From the NCBI RefSeq assembly GCF_000006565.2, contig NC_031474.1, positions 930,001 through 994,000 of the forward strand: DNA of 64,000 nt. Direction: 5' to 3'. Under the pieces are notes generated by a model. The model ran no database searches, was not told where the DNA came from, and saw nothing but the letters and a program-made list of their open reading frames with translations. A program made the translations under genes and the position numbers. The stretch comes from Toxoplasma gondii ME49. Lineage: Eukaryota > Apicomplexa > Conoidasida > Eucoccidiorida > Sarcocystidae. Positions 31,401-43,971 of the stretch are shown here, piece by piece; within the stretch, counting starts at the first letter, position 1; each line of letters begins with the position of its first letter.

Positions 31401-34400
31401 TTGCCTCAGAGCTTCTCGTTTCTCGTTGCCAGGGGACGCGATACCTCTCTGGGGGCAGAATGGGAGAAAGGACACCCAGGCGCTGTCTCCGTCATCTCTC
31501 TCTTCGCCCACGAAAGTCCCGAGTCTCTGCGCGTCTCGGCCACTGTCAGCCGCGTGAGTGTCGTCGCGGCCTGGCCCTGGAGTGCCTCCGTTCCTTTCAG
31601 CCTCTCGGACCTCTCCACGAAACGAGAACGTGTGGGCTCCTGCTGTCACAGATTTCTGCAAACCTGCCGCCACTGCCGCGGTCGTTTCTGCGCTCTGTTC
31701 CTTCCTCCACCCTTCCGTCCGTTTTTCGCCTCCGTCGTCTGCGTCCTGCCGTGCTTCGTCTTCCGCTTCGCCTCCCCTTCTTCCGTCCACTCGCTCGTCT
31801 TTTCTATTCGTTGGGGAGGTTCCTTTACGTCCGAAGTCGCCGCGCTCCTCGCCCGCGAACTGGATGCAGCGGGGAGTGCTGCTCGCGGCTCCAGCGCGAC
31901 AACAGCGACACGCTGGAGATGGCGGGAAGTTTCTGTGGGAAACGAGGCCACTCGACGCGAGGAGAATGTCATCTTCTCCCGCGCCTGGGAGCAGGGTCTC
32001 CACGGAACACCAGCGCGCCGTCGCACTGCCATCGCTCGGCGCTGCACTGCCTTCGCTGCGACTCGAATTCAACACGGGCGAGGCCGTGAAACACATCGGC
32101 GAGATGCCCTCGCGAAACCCACACTCTCTCGCGTCCGGGAAGCTGTCGCCAAATGCTTCCACGCATGCGTTCTCTCCAAAGCGGTCGTTGCACGCCCGCG
32201 TGCCCGTTTCGTCACGAGCCTTCTCGCAGCTGGCGACTCGACAGAGGCCCTCCGAAGGCCTCACACCTTCACGGGGTGTCCCTCCGTTGCCGCGGCCGAG
32301 CGCGTCGAGCGACAGCGGCAGCGCCCGCAGACGCGGAACGAACGGAGGAACTAGAGGTCCCGATCGTCTCGTCCTGTCTGGGGTGTGGGGACTCAGCGTA
32401 GCGCTCGCGAATCCCGTGAGGAGAGCGTGACGTTCTTCACAGTCGTCGAGCGGCTGGGCCTCAGCCGCGGCGGACGAGGCTCGAGCTCCGCATCCGTCGT
32501 CAGAAACTGGCGTCGCAACGGGTTCGCGCCGTGCATGCACACCGTTCACACAGACGTTTGAGAGTTCTGCGCGAACGTCGTCAGCGACCGCAGCGGCCGA
32601 GGGCCCTGCTGGAGACCCCAGAAGAGGCGACTCCACGATGCGCCGCGCCTCCAGCGGCGTTCGCAGCCGCCGCTCGGGAATGTGTTTGGTGTCTCGTCCC
32701 TCCTTCTGCGGTCCGCGGGAGACCAACGACGCAGAGAGCGACAGCGAACGAGAACGAAAAAGCGGAAGCCGAGGCAGATGCGGCGAAGACCAGGAAGGAC
32801 GGCTGGAGACAACAAGCGCTTGCTTCTCTTGCTCTTCGTCTTCCGACTGGTCCACGCCCAAAATGGAGCTCGGCAGCTTGGCGACTCTCTCTGCCGCCAC
32901 CGCTTCGGCCTCGCCACCTGGGCCGGATTGCACGGAGACAGATCTGCCGGGGGTCGCTGCCATCAGGCGCGGCACACAAGCCAGCCGGCGTTCCTTCTTG
33001 GCTTCGCTTTTCATGTCCAGGCGACATGCGCTCTCGAGTGTCCGAAGGACGCCAACGCGAGTGGACGCGCCGAAATCCTCGCCGCCCACATCTCTCGCAC
33101 GCATGCTGTCGGCCTTCTTTTCCGTGTCTGTTTTTTCAGCTTCCACTCCTGAACTGCACATGTCCGGTCGCCAGCCATCCTCATCGGCCTGCGGCTGGGT
33201 CGCTGCCCCTTCAGTCGCTCCCCCTCCACTCCCCGGATGTAAACCGCAAGCCTTCCCTGGGTCCCCAGATTTCCCGCCCGGTGGACGTCCTGCGGCCGAG
33301 CGCCCTCGCGGCCGCGCAGCGCCTCCCCGTCCTCCTGCGCGCCTGGGGACGCTTCGCGTCCGCTCCTCGGTCTGTTCCGTGGCTCGACTTGGATCCCTCG
33401 AACCGCAGCTCTCATGTTCTTGGTCCGCTCTGTCCACCCACCGCCTTCTCCTCACCAGCCGCTGAGGCTCCTCTGCGCCGGACGCGTCCCCACATGTCGC
33501 CCCTGTCTCCTCCCCCCTAACGCGGCGCGGCGAGGACGGCACACTCCAACTTCCGCGGCTCACCAGGAGGTGGACCGGGCGAGGGCCCCTGGGGCTGCTG
33601 AGAATCGTGTACGCTGTCGGATCTGCACTCGCCAGAAGCGGCGTTCCTTCTTCGGGGAGGACGCGTGGAGACGGGGGCGCCCGACGAGGCCTCCCCGCGC
33701 CCGCGGGGAGCGTGCAGGTATCGCCATGACTGTCCTCAGAGTCCCCACGCAATCGCGGCGCCCCTTCGTCCAGAAGCAGTCTCCTCAGAATCTCTTCCGC
33801 GGCCTCGAAGGACTCTTCCCCTCCTGTGTCTCCCCCACTGTCTCCTTTTCCAGAGTTCCACGGTGGCCTTTTCAGGTCATGCGAGCCTTCCGTCTCCTCA
33901 CCCCAGGCCCGCGCCGACGCTCTGCAGTTAGAAGGCGAGGGTGGACTCCGCTTGCCTTGGACTTTCTCGCCAGGTCCGCGGGGCGGCTGCTGCGTCGGCG
34001 CCAGCGAAAGGAGGGGACGCGGCTCTTTCGAAGGTTCGCCGGGATCGGGCGTTGCCGCAGGGTCTCCACGGCGGACCTTCTCGCCCACAGCCAGAGCTCG
34101 AGGCGGAAGACAAAAATCGCCCTGGCTGGCGAACGGAGACACTCGCGTCGTCACGTGAGGCGACGCGCAGCCGCAGAAAGGAATTTCCTCCCATTCCTCC
34201 TCTAGTGCTGACGCGCCGTGGGCGTTGTTCCAGTTCCCGGTAGGTTGTCCAGAAGTTTGAGCAGCTCCTCCCGCAGGTCTCCAAAGGTTCTCAGACGCGC
34301 TGGGTTCTCCATGATTTGACACATGCCAGAGACGCCCTTTCTGAGCCTTCTGCGCTTCAACGGCGCGGCCCCCGATCGACGAGGGCAGATCCCCTCGAGA

Positions 34401-37400
34401 CGTCCGCTCCTGAGAATGCCGTCTCCGGAGAGAGGCGCGACATCCTGTGTGTCCAGCATGCACGCAGGTCTCATCGCTCGGGATCTCTCTCTTGGAGGCG
34501 CTCTCTTCGCCAAGCTCTGCAGGCCCGCGCGTCTCTCGGCCGGTCCCCACCGCTTCGCTGTCGGAACAAGCGAATCCTTTTTGAGGTCCTCGCAGCGACT
34601 CGGACAAATCGCAGGCGACGCCAAACAACCCCCCCGAGCCAGAACAGCTTGCACAACCTCGGGGCGTTGATTGCACGGACGCATGCGTCGATGCATGCGT
34701 CACGGATGCATGCGGAGTTCTGCCGTGAAAGGCCTCTCTTCCTCGGTGTCCCTCGGGGCATTGTGGGGTGGCGGTCCCGCCGCGCCCTGGGCTCGACACA
34801 GAGGCGAGCGCAGACAGGTTCGAGGAGGCATCAACGTTTCGACAGTGCAGGAGAATTTCGTCAGGATAGAGAAGGCCGTCCGAGTTCACGTACACGTACA
34901 ACTCGTCCTGGGAAACAAGAAAAGAAAGACATCACTGCATAGATGACGTCTTCAGAGTCTGTCGAGAAAGACTGGACAGCGGCCAGCTGGGTCGCTACCC
35001 TTTCGAAAGGAACAGTAGACACATGAAGGTTTTTTATCACCTTTGTGAAACATGTCTTTTGACGCTCTGTGGAGCAACAAACGCGCGACATATTTAGACG
35101 CTTTGTGAAGAAACGAGGCCTTGCAAGAAGCCCGCACACACACGTTGGAGCCGCACGCACGTGAAGACGCACAGTTCGCGCGAGAGCCTCCCAAAAGAAA
35201 GATGTGAAGAGACACGGCCATCCGCCGCGCCTTGAGCTCGGCCTCAGAAACGACGCATTCGCCTGGCAGCAAAGGCAAGGCGCAAACAGCGCCAAGCTCT
35301 CTGGAACCATGCCGTTTTCGTCTCTCTGTTCCAATTTCACCCGACACACCCCCACACTCACCTTCGTCTGGGGCATCGCCTCGACGAGCAACTTGACCGC
35401 ACTCGAAGCCGTAGCCGGCCCAAACCACTCGCCAGCAAACTTCCCGAGACCTCTTCGCTCCATCGGATTCTCGTCTTCTTCCCGATGTCCTGCATGCGTC
35501 GCCGCATGCATGCGTCCAAGGTCTGGGGCGGACTCCGCGTTCTGCGATGCCTCCGCGTTCTCGTCGCCGAGGGGGGAGTCTGTTGAGGTTGCACCTCCAA
35601 TCGCAGCCTCTTGTCGAGGCCGCGTCCCCTGCAGGGACGAGGTTCGTGCGAATGCGTTCGGGAGAGAAGCCAGGCGCGAAGGCCCTTCGTTCTCCCTCGA
35701 CACCCCAGCGAAGGCCGCAGCTTCGTCGACCTCCCCGTTACGCGCTGGAAGCTCACAGGTGGGCAAAGACGCAGCAGACGACGAGGCAGCCGGCCACGAC
35801 AGCGACGGAAACGTCGAGCCCTGCGAGTCGCGTGAACCGCCGGACAAATGCGAACTCTCCTTGCAACCGCTGGAAACCGTCTGTCCACGGCAAGAAGTCA
35901 CCGGCTTGGAAGGCGAGGTCGGTCCTCTCCAGGTCTTCTTGTCGCGGCCTGCGCCGAACAGCGCCTCTTCGAGCGGGAGCTCTCCGTACAGCTGACGAGC
36001 CCAGCCGATGCCGCCGCCTGCAGCTCGGATGAAGGAGAAAATCGAGAACGGGTACTGCCCTGGGGGCGACGGAACGTCCAGAAACCATTGCAAAAGATCC
36101 TCCATTTCGCGGGGGCGTTCTTGCACAGACGGCGATGTCGAACGGGCTTCGCCACTCGCGTGCGGCGCAGGCTTGCGGGGCATCACAGACGGTGAAGCGG
36201 AGTGCCTCTGAGGTGAAGTCCTTGCGTCCTCTCTCGTGTGAGAAGAGTCTCCCTCGCGAGAGAGATCAAGCGTTTGACGACTCTGAGGAGGCGAAGACAA
36301 CGACGCGAAAACCTCGTCGGATGACGGCAGAGTTTCGCGGGTCGTTGAGAGGCGTCTTCCCCTAGGAAGATGCCCCGACGCCGTGTGCATGCACCGGCAC
36401 CGATTGGGCAGCGAATCGTCAGTCCCGGCGGCGTTGCAGGAATTGTCCAAGTGGATGTTCTCCAAACGGTTTTTTAGGGACCCTAGGGGCGGTGCTGCGC
36501 CGCAGTCACAAGAGATCCACGTGCCAGTTTCCTGGGGTTCGCTGAATCTCGAATCTCCACGAAAAGACGAAAGCGACTTCATCTGTTCTTCACAACGCGC
36601 AGCACTGGAAGACACCGTGTCCTCACCTCCCGTTTTTCTAGAGCGTCTCCCCATACACTCCTCACGGATACAACGCAAGCCTTCGCCTGTGTTCTTTTTT
36701 CCTCCCTCTTCGTCAATCGCCTCCGCTGCCTGGACGCCTCTAGACACCTTCCGAGAACTCCCTCGTCCTCCCCGTTTGTCGCCTTCCGTGTCTCGTTCGC
36801 GCCCATGTTCTCCCGCGCTGCCAGTTTCGCGCTGTGTCTCCGTCGCCTGCCCAGCTTCAGCGAATCTCCTGAGAATCATCGCCTTCGCCTCCCCCTCGTC
36901 CTTGACTCGGCTCCCTCTTTTGCCCGTCTCCAGTTCGCCTTCGTCGTCTGCAAGAAAGTGTCTCCGCAGGGCCTGCATGAGAAGCATTTGCGCCGCGCGG
37001 ACGGTACAGCCCCAGCCGACGTCGCTGTTAATGGCAATCCACTCCCTTTCAAAACCGGGGCCGACACGCCGCTTCTTCTCCCCACAGCATTTGTACATGG
37101 GGGCGAAGCCACTCCTGTACGTGAAGCGGGCGATTGCCCTCACTGTCTCCGCGAGTTTGTGCTGAACTTCTGCCGCGTCTGAGGAGACACACCCGACGCG
37201 CCCCGCGGGCCATGGGTCCCCTCCAGGAAGCGAGATCGGCAGCCTGAAGAGGCGGCGCCGCTTGTTGCTGCGTCCCGCGACGGCGACCCCCAGTCGATCC
37301 ATACTCAGCGCTGTCAGCGAAGTGTCTGGCTCATCATCTGGCTCCTGCAGCGCATGCAGTTTCTCAGCAGAACATGCGGCGTACTGAGCCCCCACACAGG

Positions 37401-40400
37401 GGCCGCTGGAGTGTGCAAACTCGGACGCGCCCGACTCCGAGGCGTGAAGCCCAGCGATGGCGGATTCTGTCGCCTCGCCTCGGCGGCCGCCGCCACCCAA
37501 TAGCCCCGAGAGAGCCGCCGAGGTCCTTCTCCACCCGCCGTCGCGGTCCTTGCTCGCGGCCGCGCTTGGCGCGCATGCAGAGTTTCGTCGAGGTGGCAAC
37601 GCGCCGCTTCGCGGCCCCGTCCCGTTCCAGATCGGCGTTCCCGTGGAGCCCAACGCGGTCGGACTCCCCCCGCCGGTGGCTCCGCCGCGACGCTGGGCGC
37701 GCCTCCCTAGCCAAGTGAGGGCCTTGTTGGGGGAGTTGGGGAGGCCGGATTTCCTCTCGCATTCCTTCCAGACTCTGTCGCAAGCCTCCTCGGCGTGATC
37801 CACTTCCTCACAAACCCAGAACAGCCGCCCCAGAACCACCGCGCGCTCCCCAGCCTTCACAGAGCCGCCCTCCTCCGGGCCGGCCCCCCAGGGCGCCGCC
37901 CAGTTCGCCAGCGTGTGGGTCCACGTGGAGAACACCACCGTGACGTCTTGCTGAAGCTGCTTCAGCGAGCGAACTCGCCTGAAAAGCGAGGAGCCTGTCG
38001 GCTTCGGTTGCAGTGGGTCGTTTGAATTCCCGGCGATAGAGGCGCGGCCACCGGCACGCGCCTCGAGGCTCGGCCGCTTCTCCAACGCGTCCAGGCTCAT
38101 CGCCAGGCTCTGCGGGGCGCATGCTGAGGCAGTCGTGGCGTCAGAGGTAGCGTTGAAGGAGGCCCCGGCGAGCGTGTGACCGAAGAAGGAAGAGGGTCCG
38201 CGAAGGGACAGCAGAGAAGCGCCAGGTGCCTTGAAGAAGTTCGGTGACGAGAGAATCGAAGAAGCTGTCGTCCCCAGGCAGAGAGACTCTGACGGCTTCC
38301 CATGGTCCAGCTCCGAAGCGGCTTCAGGAAGAAGGCTTGGAGGAGGGTCGTGGGAAGGCCTCGAAGTTGAAGTCTTCAACTCTTCACGACGATCTTCGGA
38401 ATACGGCGAGCAGGCCGGAACCGCGACTGAGCCCTTCGGCCGCTGATGCGTGCAACGATGCGGTCGCGCCACAACTGAAGAAGGCGCCGTCGAAATCGAA
38501 TTCCCGCATGAAGCTTCTGAGGGCGGCGAGGAGACACAAGACGTACACGACGATGTGGACGAGACAGAGGAAGATGTAAACGAGACAGACGACGACGTAG
38601 ACAAGACAGACGTTGACGCAGACGAGACCGACGAAGATGTTGACGACACAGAAGATGTCGAATACACAGAGTCTTCACTCATGCGCTCCTCGGAATGTGT
38701 AGGAGGCACGGGAGGGGCCGGAAGACAGGCGTGTCCGGTCTCTGCATGCGCGCGAGACGCAGAGTTTCGGAGTCGCGAAAAGGAAGCAAAGGAAGCCAGG
38801 GGGGGCGGCAGGCGCACCGACGCGAGCGCCCACGAAGATACGGGCGCCGAGCTCGCAGTCAGGAGTGGCGAGGCCGCTGCGCCGTAAAGCGGTGACACCA
38901 GCACCGGTGACGCGGACGAACTCATGGACCGGGCCTGGGGGGTGGACGCGCCCGAGACAGGTGTGGAGCGGCGAGACGCCTGAGGTGACCCCAATGACCA
39001 GAAGGATGACCCGCTAGGCGGGTCTGTAGCCGGGGGGTGACGAGTATTCTCGTCGTAGTTCAACAGTCTGCATGCATCCTCTCTGGTCTCGTTTGAAATC
39101 CGGAATCCGTCGAGACCTACGGCATCTCTTCCATCTGGTTGAGACGAACCTGTGAGGGATGGAAGTTTCTCGAAGGATGAAAACGAAGTTGAGACTGTGG
39201 GGAACGGCGACCGGTCCCGGCTTGGCAGTCTCAACGCTTCTTCCACCGGAGAATCCGAACGCGGAGCCAAAGGAGAGGAGAGACACGGGCCGTCCACGTG
39301 ACCGGAAACATCATTCAAACCGGTTAACTCGTCTGCGAGAACTGAAGCGCCCATCAACGGGTGAGTTCCGCTAGACTCGCCTTCAGCCCCAGGGAAGTCC
39401 CCCGTGTCCGCTTGCACATGCAACGGCCACTCAGGCGGACTTCCATCGTCGCCTTCTTTCCCCGATACGTCTGGCGTACAGACGCCCGTGTGACCTGTTC
39501 GTACGTCCCCTTCAAGTGTACAGGTTTCAGAGGAGCTATCTGGTGCGGCGCTACACGGGGGCTTGTTGGACTGTAGGCACTCTCCAGGGTTGCTATTTGG
39601 TCCTTGTTCGTTTTCGCGTTGTCCCATAGATACCCCGCGAATGCATGCTGCATTGTTGCAGCCTTCGGCGGGTGACAGTTCTTTTTGGAAACGATTTCCT
39701 TCTGTCCCGGCAGCAGTGAAGCACTGAGGGCCGCTGGCAGGTCGAGAGGCGGCCTCCATTTGCCCAGTCGACTCATGATCCCGCGAGGGTGGACACACTC
39801 GACCCGCTCCGAGGCACGCAGTTGCCATGGGGAGCTGCAGAGCAGCTTTGGCTTTTTCCAAGCGGAGATCGGACCCGCAGAGAAGACTTGTCTTGTCCGA
39901 GAAGCAGTGAAGTGCAAGCTTTCTTTTATCTGACGTCGCCGCACCAGCACAAGTGTGTGGATGGGCGCAGTTCGTTTCGGTTCCAAGTTCGTAGCAATCG
40001 CTGTTCACGGCAGGTTGGTTGCCTTCTTTTTGAAACAAATCGAGGAAAGCTACCGATGGAATGGGAGACAGCTGAGACGACGCGAGGAGATTCAAGGCAC
40101 TGAAGTCCGCCTCTACGGTAGCGAGCTCTTGGTGCGGTGGTAGCTTACGAATGCACACCTGGTTTTCGAAAGTTTCTTCAGCTGTCAAGTCAGTTAAATC
40201 GCCATCGATCGAGCGCCGCGTTCTGCCCCCGTCACAAGGTGTTGACCGAAGAAATCCCTCCTCCGGCGCGCCACCTTCTGGCGGAGCCTGGTCGCAAGTT
40301 GTGGATAAAGTCATCTGCTGTGGAGAGACCTCCGTGGAGACATCCGGCGGGTTTGCACGGAGGTCAAAGGGTTCACAGCTTTCCACCTGACCTGAGTTGT

Positions 40401-40566
40401 CAGTCGAGGGTGTCGGATTGGTTTCTGAGGCGCCTAGCGGCTGAGTCGTGCGTCGTCCGTTAGAGTTTTGAGCGGCCGCTTTCCTGGTCTCTTCAGCATG
40501 CTTCGAAATGCTTCTGCTGGGGAGATTTCCGAGCATCGAGCTTGCCAGGTATTTAGACACTAGCAT
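28417..40566 (-). CDS. ATG4: Giant ATG4-type cysteine protease (ATG8-processing)
   Basis: Three minus-strand exons, 40566-35362, 34907-30528 and 30123-28417, each phase 0, give 3,763 aa, roughly ten times the usual ~400. ATG4 trims the C-terminus of ATG8 and can delipidate it. The peptidase blocks are recognisable but scattered: INSDVGWGCTVRAAQ with catalytic Cys1187; MPQTK at the end of exon 1; then, after an insertion of some 1,400 residues, the block INPVYVHSLLAYLELPWSLG and the LDPHSG motif (Asp3189, His3191) at the end of exon 2; and LNPSLAVAFFV early in exon 3. The N-terminal ~1,100 residues and both insertions are Ser/Pro/Arg/Glu-rich and look disordered, including a Ser-Val-Ser-Thr repeat near residue 630-675 and an acidic Glu/Lys tail. 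In Toxoplasma, ATG8 is needed for apicoplast inheritance, so this enzyme likely serves that role. The start is the first ATG of the frame. Confidence 0.93.
31213..31262. repeat. Short tandem repeat inside the ATG4 insertion
   Basis: The block CATTTGGACCAAATGCA occurs twice about 30 bases apart. On the coding (minus) strand each copy encodes AFGPNEC. It lies in the long exon 2 insertion, well away from the catalytic blocks. Confidence 0.8.
38540..38680. repeat. Ser-rich coding repeat in ATG4 exon 1
   Basis: Degenerate 15-21 base units encode runs of SSVSSTSS on the minus strand. The plus strand reads as GACGA/GACAC repeats. This is a low-complexity coding expansion. Confidence 0.8.
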
Positions 40567-42288
40567 GCGTGAAGAAGAGTGGGACGGACAGACAGGGTGA
40601 TGACGATTTGTATGGGGCGCTCGTCGGCACGCGTTCAGGACGACCCGCTGGATCAGAGGAAGGACGCGAAGAAATCGGAGAAAGGCACGGAGTCATTGAG
40701 GAGGACTCCGCCAGTTGGCAAAAAAGCAGTGCACACAGACAGCAGCCGCGGCGAGGAGCGGCTGCTCCAAAGGACCCGGTTCCGCGATGCTGCCAATGAG
40801 ACGCTGCCCAGCAATAATCGCGGACCCTCTCTCGCAGGCCTGGAACGAAGCGCAACAAAAACTTAGCCGCCGCCAGTAACAGAGCAAAAATACAGAAAAA
40901 GGCTACACGATTTGAACGTACAGATCGTCGCACACACGATGGGTCCACTTTCCACACTCAAGAAAAACCGTCGAGTACGAGGCACCGACCGGCCACGAGC
41001 TGCCAGACCGATCAAGCTGCCAGCTGTCTGGCAGCTCACAAACGCACGCAGAACACATGGTCTTAACGGTAGGTCGCGAAAAAATATGGATAGCGAAAAG
41101 GCCACATCAAAACGGTGAGAAGCCGAGTCCTTTTGCGCGAAAACTTTTCTCGAATGCGTGTTCAACACCGTGTCCGTTTAGCACCCGCGACGCTTTCACC
41201 CCCCTAGGACCCGCAGCACCCCCCCTCACCGTAGCAGCTGCTGATTCTCCCCTTGCACCACAGAGGAGCACACCGCGCGACCTGACTGCCACTGTATCGT
41301 TCATTCACAGGAGTTACACAGCTTCCACAGAAACGTTTTGGCTTGTTTGCTGCGTGATATTTTGGGCCGCTTCACAATACATACATAGCTGGCTCCCACC
41401 TGATTCAGGCAGTGCTGGAATCGAGAATCCTCCATTGTCTGTGCCAGCTTATGGTGCTGGACCGAAGCTGCCAGCTGCAGACCCAGCTGTTCCAGGGTAT
41501 GTCGCTTAGCGACGTGTCGGCATGTTCACGGAGCAACAAGGGAGAGCCAATTCCCGAAGTTCCAATTCACCAATTGGCGCATTCAGCTGAGACTGATTGC
41601 CTGAAGGCTGAAACGCGCTCAGCGGAGTTATTTAGCATTCGCAGTAATTAGCAAGAGGTCATTCGCTTGTTTACGCTGGGTCGGATACGTTGGCTGGCAC
41701 TTTCTCGCGCCATGACAGGTAACCAAGGGTCACGTGGTGGACGGAGCAACCGCGGGGCGCGGAGCCATACGTGGCAACGTGCCGGTTACTATTCCGCGGT
41801 TATAAAATTTTCGGTCCAACGGGGTAAAGTTGCACTCCTTGGCTCAGCCACCCAGACCATGTAGTTTTCAACCATCAGATTTCCACAGCTTACGTAGACC
41901 AGGTTGCGCGCCGGTATCGCGATAGTGAGTCACGTGTGATTTGAATTTCCGGTACCGCGGCACAATCTGGCGGTGAGCGCTGACACATGGGTTCAGTACT
42001 ACGTTCTCCACACAAAGGCTCTGTCGAGAGTCCGTTTCGGCAAGGTATGCAACCTTCCCGGAGGTCATACGAAACAGAAGCAAGATTGGCAACGGTGCTA
42101 GCCACCACCTGACATTCTTGACTGTACATGAAGAAGCCAGCTGTAGTTACACTTCGCGCCGCATTCGGAAGTCGGCCGCAGAGGGATGACCATTCCTTTT
42201 CTCCGACGCACGGAGGACCCTTTTCGCCGCCTGGTTAATGTGGTCTAGTCAACACTTCGAGGTAGAAATCTAGGACGGGACAGGAACA
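40567..42288. other. ATG4 upstream region and intergenic DNA
   Basis: This would hold the ATG4 5' UTR and promoter on the minus strand and the promoter of the plus-strand candidate at 42289. From about 41150 the composition changes: fewer CpG, no TA microsatellite, and more mixed sequence than the flanking genes. A plus-strand frame at 41057-41509 contains a Trp/Cys-rich hydrophobic stretch (WLVCCVIFWAA), but it has no good start context or splice support, so I leave it unassigned. Confidence 0.45.
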
Positions 42289-43296
42289 ATGGCACGACGC
42301 TTCGTCGCTTTTTCATTGGCTCTAGCAGTTGGGACGTGGCGGGAAGTGGCTGCGTTGAATCCGCTGCAGATGATGAAGACCAGCGGTGAGTGCGGTGTCA
42401 ATCTGGGAGCCGAAACGGACAAAGACGTTGTATGTCCATGCATATTTCAGCCAGGATGGGAGGAGTTATCAATGGTCAGTCGCGTTCTCTGGAGTCACTC
42501 AAACGTCAGGATCTGAAGTTGCATGTGACCAGACATCGCCGACGAGTTCAAACTGGCGTTTGATACCCTCCCTAGCACGGAGCAACTGGTAAGCGCATCT
42601 TCACTGTTTCTAGGTGCTACCCGGCTGATCCTCCTGGTTTCCAGGAACAGACGATTCTCCAGTAACCGCACTTCGGCAATACGAGCCGCCTCCCCTGTCA
42701 ATAATTTCTAATCCAGCAAAAATGCAGAAGATATGGAGAAGCTGGATGCAGCCGTAGCGAACGAGGCAAAGAGGAAACCAACTCATTTGTAAGTGTGCCA
42801 TCAAACACCTAAGCCGAATCAAGTTCATGCCAGTCGATGTAGATGCGAAGGCCCTTCGTACAAGAGAGACTATTCCGCACCATGCCCAGCAGGATGGCAG
42901 CAGCTTCAGAACGGCCAGTGCTGGGGAAGGCGATACAGAGGGTAAGCGACTCGGCATGCGAGAAGGCAAGCAGAAACTGTCTACTGTCCTCACCCCATCT
43001 GATAGGCCGTGTGAAGCTCTCCACTTCCTCAGTCACTTCAGCGAAGAGCAGAAGACTGCATTTGTAAGAGTTGGTAGGACGCGCTTTCTTTAGAGCTCTG
43101 CTGCAGTGGTGACAATCAGGAAAACAATTGCTGCGCCTACTGGCCTGAAGTGAAGGCGCCTGCTAAATACAAGAAGGTTTTGGCGCGTGGACCGGTAAGC
43201 TATCATCAGTGCCTCCCAGTCGTTCACTTACTCTCATCAATTTCGTTTCGTAAGGTGGAGCCCGTCACCGGGGACATCATTGCCCCAAAGATGTAA
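42289..43296 (+). CDS. Candidate secreted Cys-rich protein with CPW-WPC-like motifs
   Basis: An ATG at 42289 opens a 62-codon frame with a likely signal peptide (two Arg, then FVAFSLALAVG). The downstream exons 42614-42661, 42717-42788, 42843-42941, 43042-43063, 43096-43194 and 43255-43296 join with consistent phase to a TAA. They contain KRDYSAPCPAGWQQL, then QCWG, then CCAYWP, close to the Cys-Pro-x-Gly-Trp and Trp-Pro pattern of the apicomplexan CPW-WPC family, whose known members are secreted and mostly found in sexual or environmental stages. An earlier CPCIFQPGW and a Lys/Glu-rich helix may be a degenerate first repeat. A piece at about 42516-42598 (EVACDQ to ARSNW) fits just before the second exon, but its 5' boundary is unresolved. 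The implied introns are only 25-100 nt, very short for this genome, so decay to a pseudogene is possible. Confidence 0.5.
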
Positions 43297-43971
43297 ATAA
43301 CAGAGTGGAAAACTATGCCATAAAAAGTCTGTATATTGTTCTCGTTCCAAACGCCATGCAACAAACTTCGAGGTAGCACAACAGAACCTCAAGGTCATTC
43401 CACATCTCTTAGCACTAAAAGGACCTTCGCGATCTGCGGCGGTTTTGCCGCTTCCGGCCTAGTGCATTGAATGTCCCACCTACACGAAAGTTCTCGAAAT
43501 GCTCGAAAACGACTCAGGAAGCGTGTCGAATGACCAGCTTTACGCATGAATGATACAGGCGTAGACTGCGACTAAGCACCACGTATCAAACATAAATATC
43601 CTAACCCTCACGGCCTTGGCATTGCCTAAATGATTGAGTCCTAAAGTCAACTCTGGTTCACACAGACCGAACGACTCCATTTACTTGAGACTCGTGTATG
43701 TCGGACATCCACCTAGACGGATCACTAACGAATACACAAAGTGTAACGTGTTACGATTGCATCGAGCGTGATGCTTTTTTGCAAGGACCCGTCGACCAAC
43801 AGTCGCTCCTTCAGCATCTGACCACTGAGCGCTTCCGGAAAGTCTCAGACTCATTTCATCCCTGTTATTGAACACACACACAAGCAGCGCCACGGGAGTT
43901 GCAATGTCAGCATGTGTAGACTCGCGAGAGTGGAGAGTCTAATGGGACTTGACAAGCGACAAAGCACTGGA
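43297..43971. other. Convergent 3' region between the CPW-WPC-like candidate and formin
   Basis: About 675 bases. The minus-strand segment below 43874 follows an acceptor-like site (AACAG at about 43875) and could form an alternative last formin exon that adds only two codons (Met-Lys) before a stop. Otherwise I see nothing that I can name. Confidence 0.45.

Noticed and set aside
40553..40957. Minus-strand frame with a hydrophobic N-terminus just upstream of ATG4
   Set aside because: It starts with an ATG and a plausible signal-like stretch, but is out of frame with ATG4 and terminates at its start codon. More likely 5' UTR.
41057..41509. 150-codon plus-strand frame with a Trp/Cys-rich hydrophobic stretch
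   Set aside because: Start is not convincing, no phased downstream exon, and no known family. It could be re-examined with expression data.
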